From Ligilactobacillus equi DSM 15833 = JCM 10991 (GTDB lineage: Bacteria > Bacillota > Bacilli > Lactobacillales > Lactobacillaceae), in contig NZ_BAMI01000004.1 in assembly GCF_000615765.1 (NCBI RefSeq), positions 1 through 64,000 of the forward strand: 64,000 bases of DNA, given 5' to 3'. Positions 62,178-64,000 of the stretch are shown here, piece after piece (position 1 is the first letter of the stretch; every line of letters starts with the position of its first letter). A program made the translations under genes and the position numbers. The notes under the pieces are model-generated. The model ran no database searches. It had not been told where the DNA came from and saw only the letters and a program-made list of their open reading frames with translations.

Positions 62178-63263
62178 TTGAAACAGCCAATTATTTCATT
62201 TCAGAATGTTGTCAAAAATTATGACGGACAGCCAGTTTTAAAGAATGTGAGTTTTGATATCGAGGAGGGTAAATTTTATACCTTACTAGGACCTTCTGGA
62301 TGTGGCAAAACAACCATTTTACGGATAATCGCAGGTTTTTCAGAGCCAACCAAAGGAGATGTCTATTTTCAAGGGCAAAAGGTTAATCATATTCCGGCCA
62401 ATAAGCGTCAGGTTAATACGGTTTTCCAGGATTATGCCTTATTCCCACACATGAATGTTTATGAAAATGTGGCTTTTGGATTGAAAATTAAGAAATTACC
62501 AGCTGATCAAATTGATGCCAAAGTCAAGGAAGCTTTACAGATGGTTCGTTTAGCTGGCTTTGAAAAGCGTGGAATTAATGAGATGTCTGGGGGACAAAGA
62601 CAGCGAGTAGCGATTGCGCGCGCCTTAGCGAATGAGCCCAAAATTTTACTCTTGGATGAACCGCTCTCGGCTCTGGATCATAAGTTACGCACGGAAATGC
62701 AATACGAGTTGCGGAATCTTCAAAGAAAACTCGGGATTACTTTTATTTTTGTGACTCATGACCAAGAAGAAGCTTTAGCCATGAGTGATGAAATTTTTGT
62801 CCTAAATAACGGTAATATTGTTCAAAGTGGTAGTCCGGTTGATATTTATGATGAACCAATCAACCATTATGTGGCTGACTTTATTGGAGAAAGTAACATT
62901 GTTAAAGCTACAATGGTGCGCGATGAGCTGGTGCACTTTGCTGGACACAATTTTGCCTGTGTGGATGGGGGGATGCGCCCTAATGAAGCAGTGGAAGTTG
63001 TTTTACGTCCGGAAGATTTAACGTTAACGATGGTGGAAGCAGGGAAAATAACCGTTCAGGTACAAACACAACTCTTCCGAGGAGTTCACTATGAAATCAT
63101 TTGTCAGGATCAGGATGGTAATGAATGGATGGTGCATTCGACGCGTAAAGCCGTGCCAGGAAAAACTTATGGTTTGAATTTTGAGCCCGAGGATATTCAT
63201 GTTATGCGCTTCAACGAGTCAGAAGCGGATTTCGATGCGCGGCTTGAAAGTTATGAGGATTAG
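62178..63263 (+). CDS. potA: Spermidine/putrescine ABC transporter ATP-binding protein
   Basis: A 361-residue ABC ATPase: Walker [10 protein letters not shown], signature [16 protein letters not shown], Walker [13 protein letters not shown] and a C-terminal TOBE domain (about residues 270-345). It begins with TTG 62178 behind GAGGGGG. It powers polyamine uptake with PotB, PotC and PotD; potB starts 3 bases downstream. murB, which often precedes potA in lactic acid bacteria, is not present here. Confidence 0.95.
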   Translation: MKQPIISFQNVVKNYDGQPVLKNVSFDIEEGKFYTLLGPSGCGKTTILRIIAGFSEPTKGDVYFQGQKVNHIPANKRQVNTVFQDYALFPHMNVYENVAFGLKIKKLPADQIDAKVKEALQMVRLAGFEKRGINEMSGGQRQRVAIARALANEPKILLLDEPLSALDHKLRTEMQYELRNLQRKLGITFIFVTHDQEEALAMSDEIFVLNNGNIVQSGSPVDIYDEPINHYVADFIGESNIVKATMVRDELVHFAGHNFACVDGGMRPNEAVEVVLRPEDLTLTMVEAGKITVQVQTQLFRGVHYEIICQDQDGNEWMVHSTRKAVPGKTYGLNFEPEDIHVMRFNESEADFDARLESYED

Positions 63264-63266
63264 CCC

Positions 63267-64000
63267 ATGAAGAAAATGCAGACATTTTTTGCAATCCCTT
63301 ATTTTTTATGGCTAGGGCTATTTGTGATTGCACCTTTGGCTTTGGTTTTTGGGTATTCTTTTTTAGATACCGCTGGTCATTTTACATTAGCTAACTATGC
63401 CAATTATTTTGGCTCATTGAAGTATCTACTGATGACCTTCAATTCGGTCTGGTATGCCTTTTTAATTACGATAGTAACCTTAATAATTTCTTATCCGACA
63501 GCCTATTTTTTGACTAAACTCAAACACAAACAATTATGGTTGCTGTTAATCATTTTACCCACTTGGATTAATTTACTTTTAAAAGCCTACGCTTTTATTG
63601 GTATTTTTGGTATTCATGGCGGTTTGAATAATTTTTTAGCTTTCTTTGGGATTGCCCCCAAACAAATCCTTTTTACGGATGTGAGTTTTATCGTAGTAGC
63701 TACTTATATTCAAATTCCTTTTATGGTCCTGCCGATTTTTAATGCCCTAGAAGAATTAAATGATTCCTTTATTGCAGCAGCTCAAGATTTGGGAGCCAAT
63801 AAATTCCAAACTTTTTGGAAGGTAATTTTTCCCTTGTCTTTAGGTGGGGTGCGTAGTGGAGTACAGTCTGTCTTTATCCCATCCTTATCACTCTTTATGC
63901 TGACCCGTTTAATTGGAGGAAATCGGGTGATTACTTTGGGAACAGCGATTGAAGAACACTTCTTGGTGACTCAAAATTGGGGTATGGGTGCTACCATTGG
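63267..64000 (+). CDS. potB: Spermidine/putrescine ABC permease PotB, cut by the window end
   Basis: The first 244 residues of a PotB permease starting MKKMQTFFAIPYFLWLGLFV. It has the usual first helix and the binding-protein-dependent transport motif (EELNDSFIAAAQDLGANKFQ) that contacts PotA. The reading frame is open to the end of the window. potC and potD should follow beyond base 64000. Confidence 0.93.
   Translation, partial: MKKMQTFFAIPYFLWLGLFVIAPLALVFGYSFLDTAGHFTLANYANYFGSLKYLLMTFNSVWYAFLITIVTLIISYPTAYFLTKLKHKQLWLLLIILPTWINLLLKAYAFIGIFGIHGGLNNFLAFFGIAPKQILFTDVSFIVVATYIQIPFMVLPIFNALEELNDSFIAAAQDLGANKFQTFWKVIFPLSLGGVRSGVQSVFIPSLSLFMLTRLIGGNRVITLGTAIEEHFLVTQNWGMGATI

Noticed and set aside
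1-64000. Insertion sequences, prophage genes or CRISPR arrays
   Set aside because: No transposase, integrase, phage structural protein, or regularly spaced direct repeats were found on either strand.

Overview
The window is a 64 kb stretch of an AT-rich chromosome from a member of the Lactobacillaceae. The evidence is the gene content: an accessory Sec (SecA2/SecY2) glycoprotein export locus, a sigma-54 controlled mannose PTS, a mannitol PTS operon, AdhE, a WxL-interacting protein, PepO, and the rsmG/parB/DUF951/ychF/DUF1129 gene order. A Ligilactobacillus-like species is plausible, but I cannot prove it from this sequence. No tRNA, rRNA, insertion sequence, prophage or CRISPR array was seen.

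Layout. 0.2-1.9 kb: a broken ubiB/aarF kinase gene. 2.1-15.8 kb: an unknown gene, a promoter-driven structured RNA region, then secY2-asp1-asp2-asp3-secA2-asp4-gtfA-gtfB. The last gene of this run encodes a cellulose-synthase-like membrane protein whose glycosyltransferase motifs are degenerate and which ends in two PilZ-like domains. 15.8-21.5 kb: amidase, aminotransferase, a frameshifted ornithine decarboxylase and an HmoB-like protein. 21.5-29.7 kb: an orphan WxL-interacting protein and a LevR/ManR regulator driving a mannose-type PTS operon through a -24/-12 promoter. 29.8-31.2 kb: an Ile/Val-rich leader peptide, a transcription attenuator, and a PTS EIIC_2-type membrane protein. 31.3-41.2 kb: terC, a GNAT, an HD hydrolase, pepO, jag, a PadR-DUF1700-DUF4097-PspC envelope operon, an amino acid antiporter and a two-gene membrane operon. 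41.3-46.9 kb: mtlR, mtlA, mtlF, mtlD. 47-52 kb: adhE and glmS. 52-57.8 kb: a small basic protein with a structured 3' RNA, a degenerate hydrolase, rsmG, parB, DUF951, ychF, DUF1129 and a DJ-1 family protein. 57.9-62 kb: a LytTR regulator with a LiaF-like protein, facing three secreted proteins. 62.2-64 kb: the start of the potABCD polyamine transporter.

How the genes work together. The accessory Sec genes form one tightly packed unit that would glycosylate a serine-rich adhesin in the cytoplasm (GtfA/GtfB), acetylate it (Asp2) and export it (SecA2/SecY2). No such adhesin gene lies in the window. The PilZ protein at the end of this unit suggests a c-di-GMP input to the pathway and is the strongest candidate for an undescribed system. 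The second is ribosome-mediated attenuation upstream of the EIIC_2 protein, which suggests that this supposed sugar transporter responds to branched-chain amino acids.

Seven otherwise intact conserved genes (ubiB, odc, manL, a DUF805 gene, adhE, glmS, ychF) carry eight small frameshifts, nearly all explained by one missing base and several in homopolymers. Adding the missing bases restores an open reading frame in each. Because glmS and other core genes are affected, sequencing or assembly error is more likely than gene decay.
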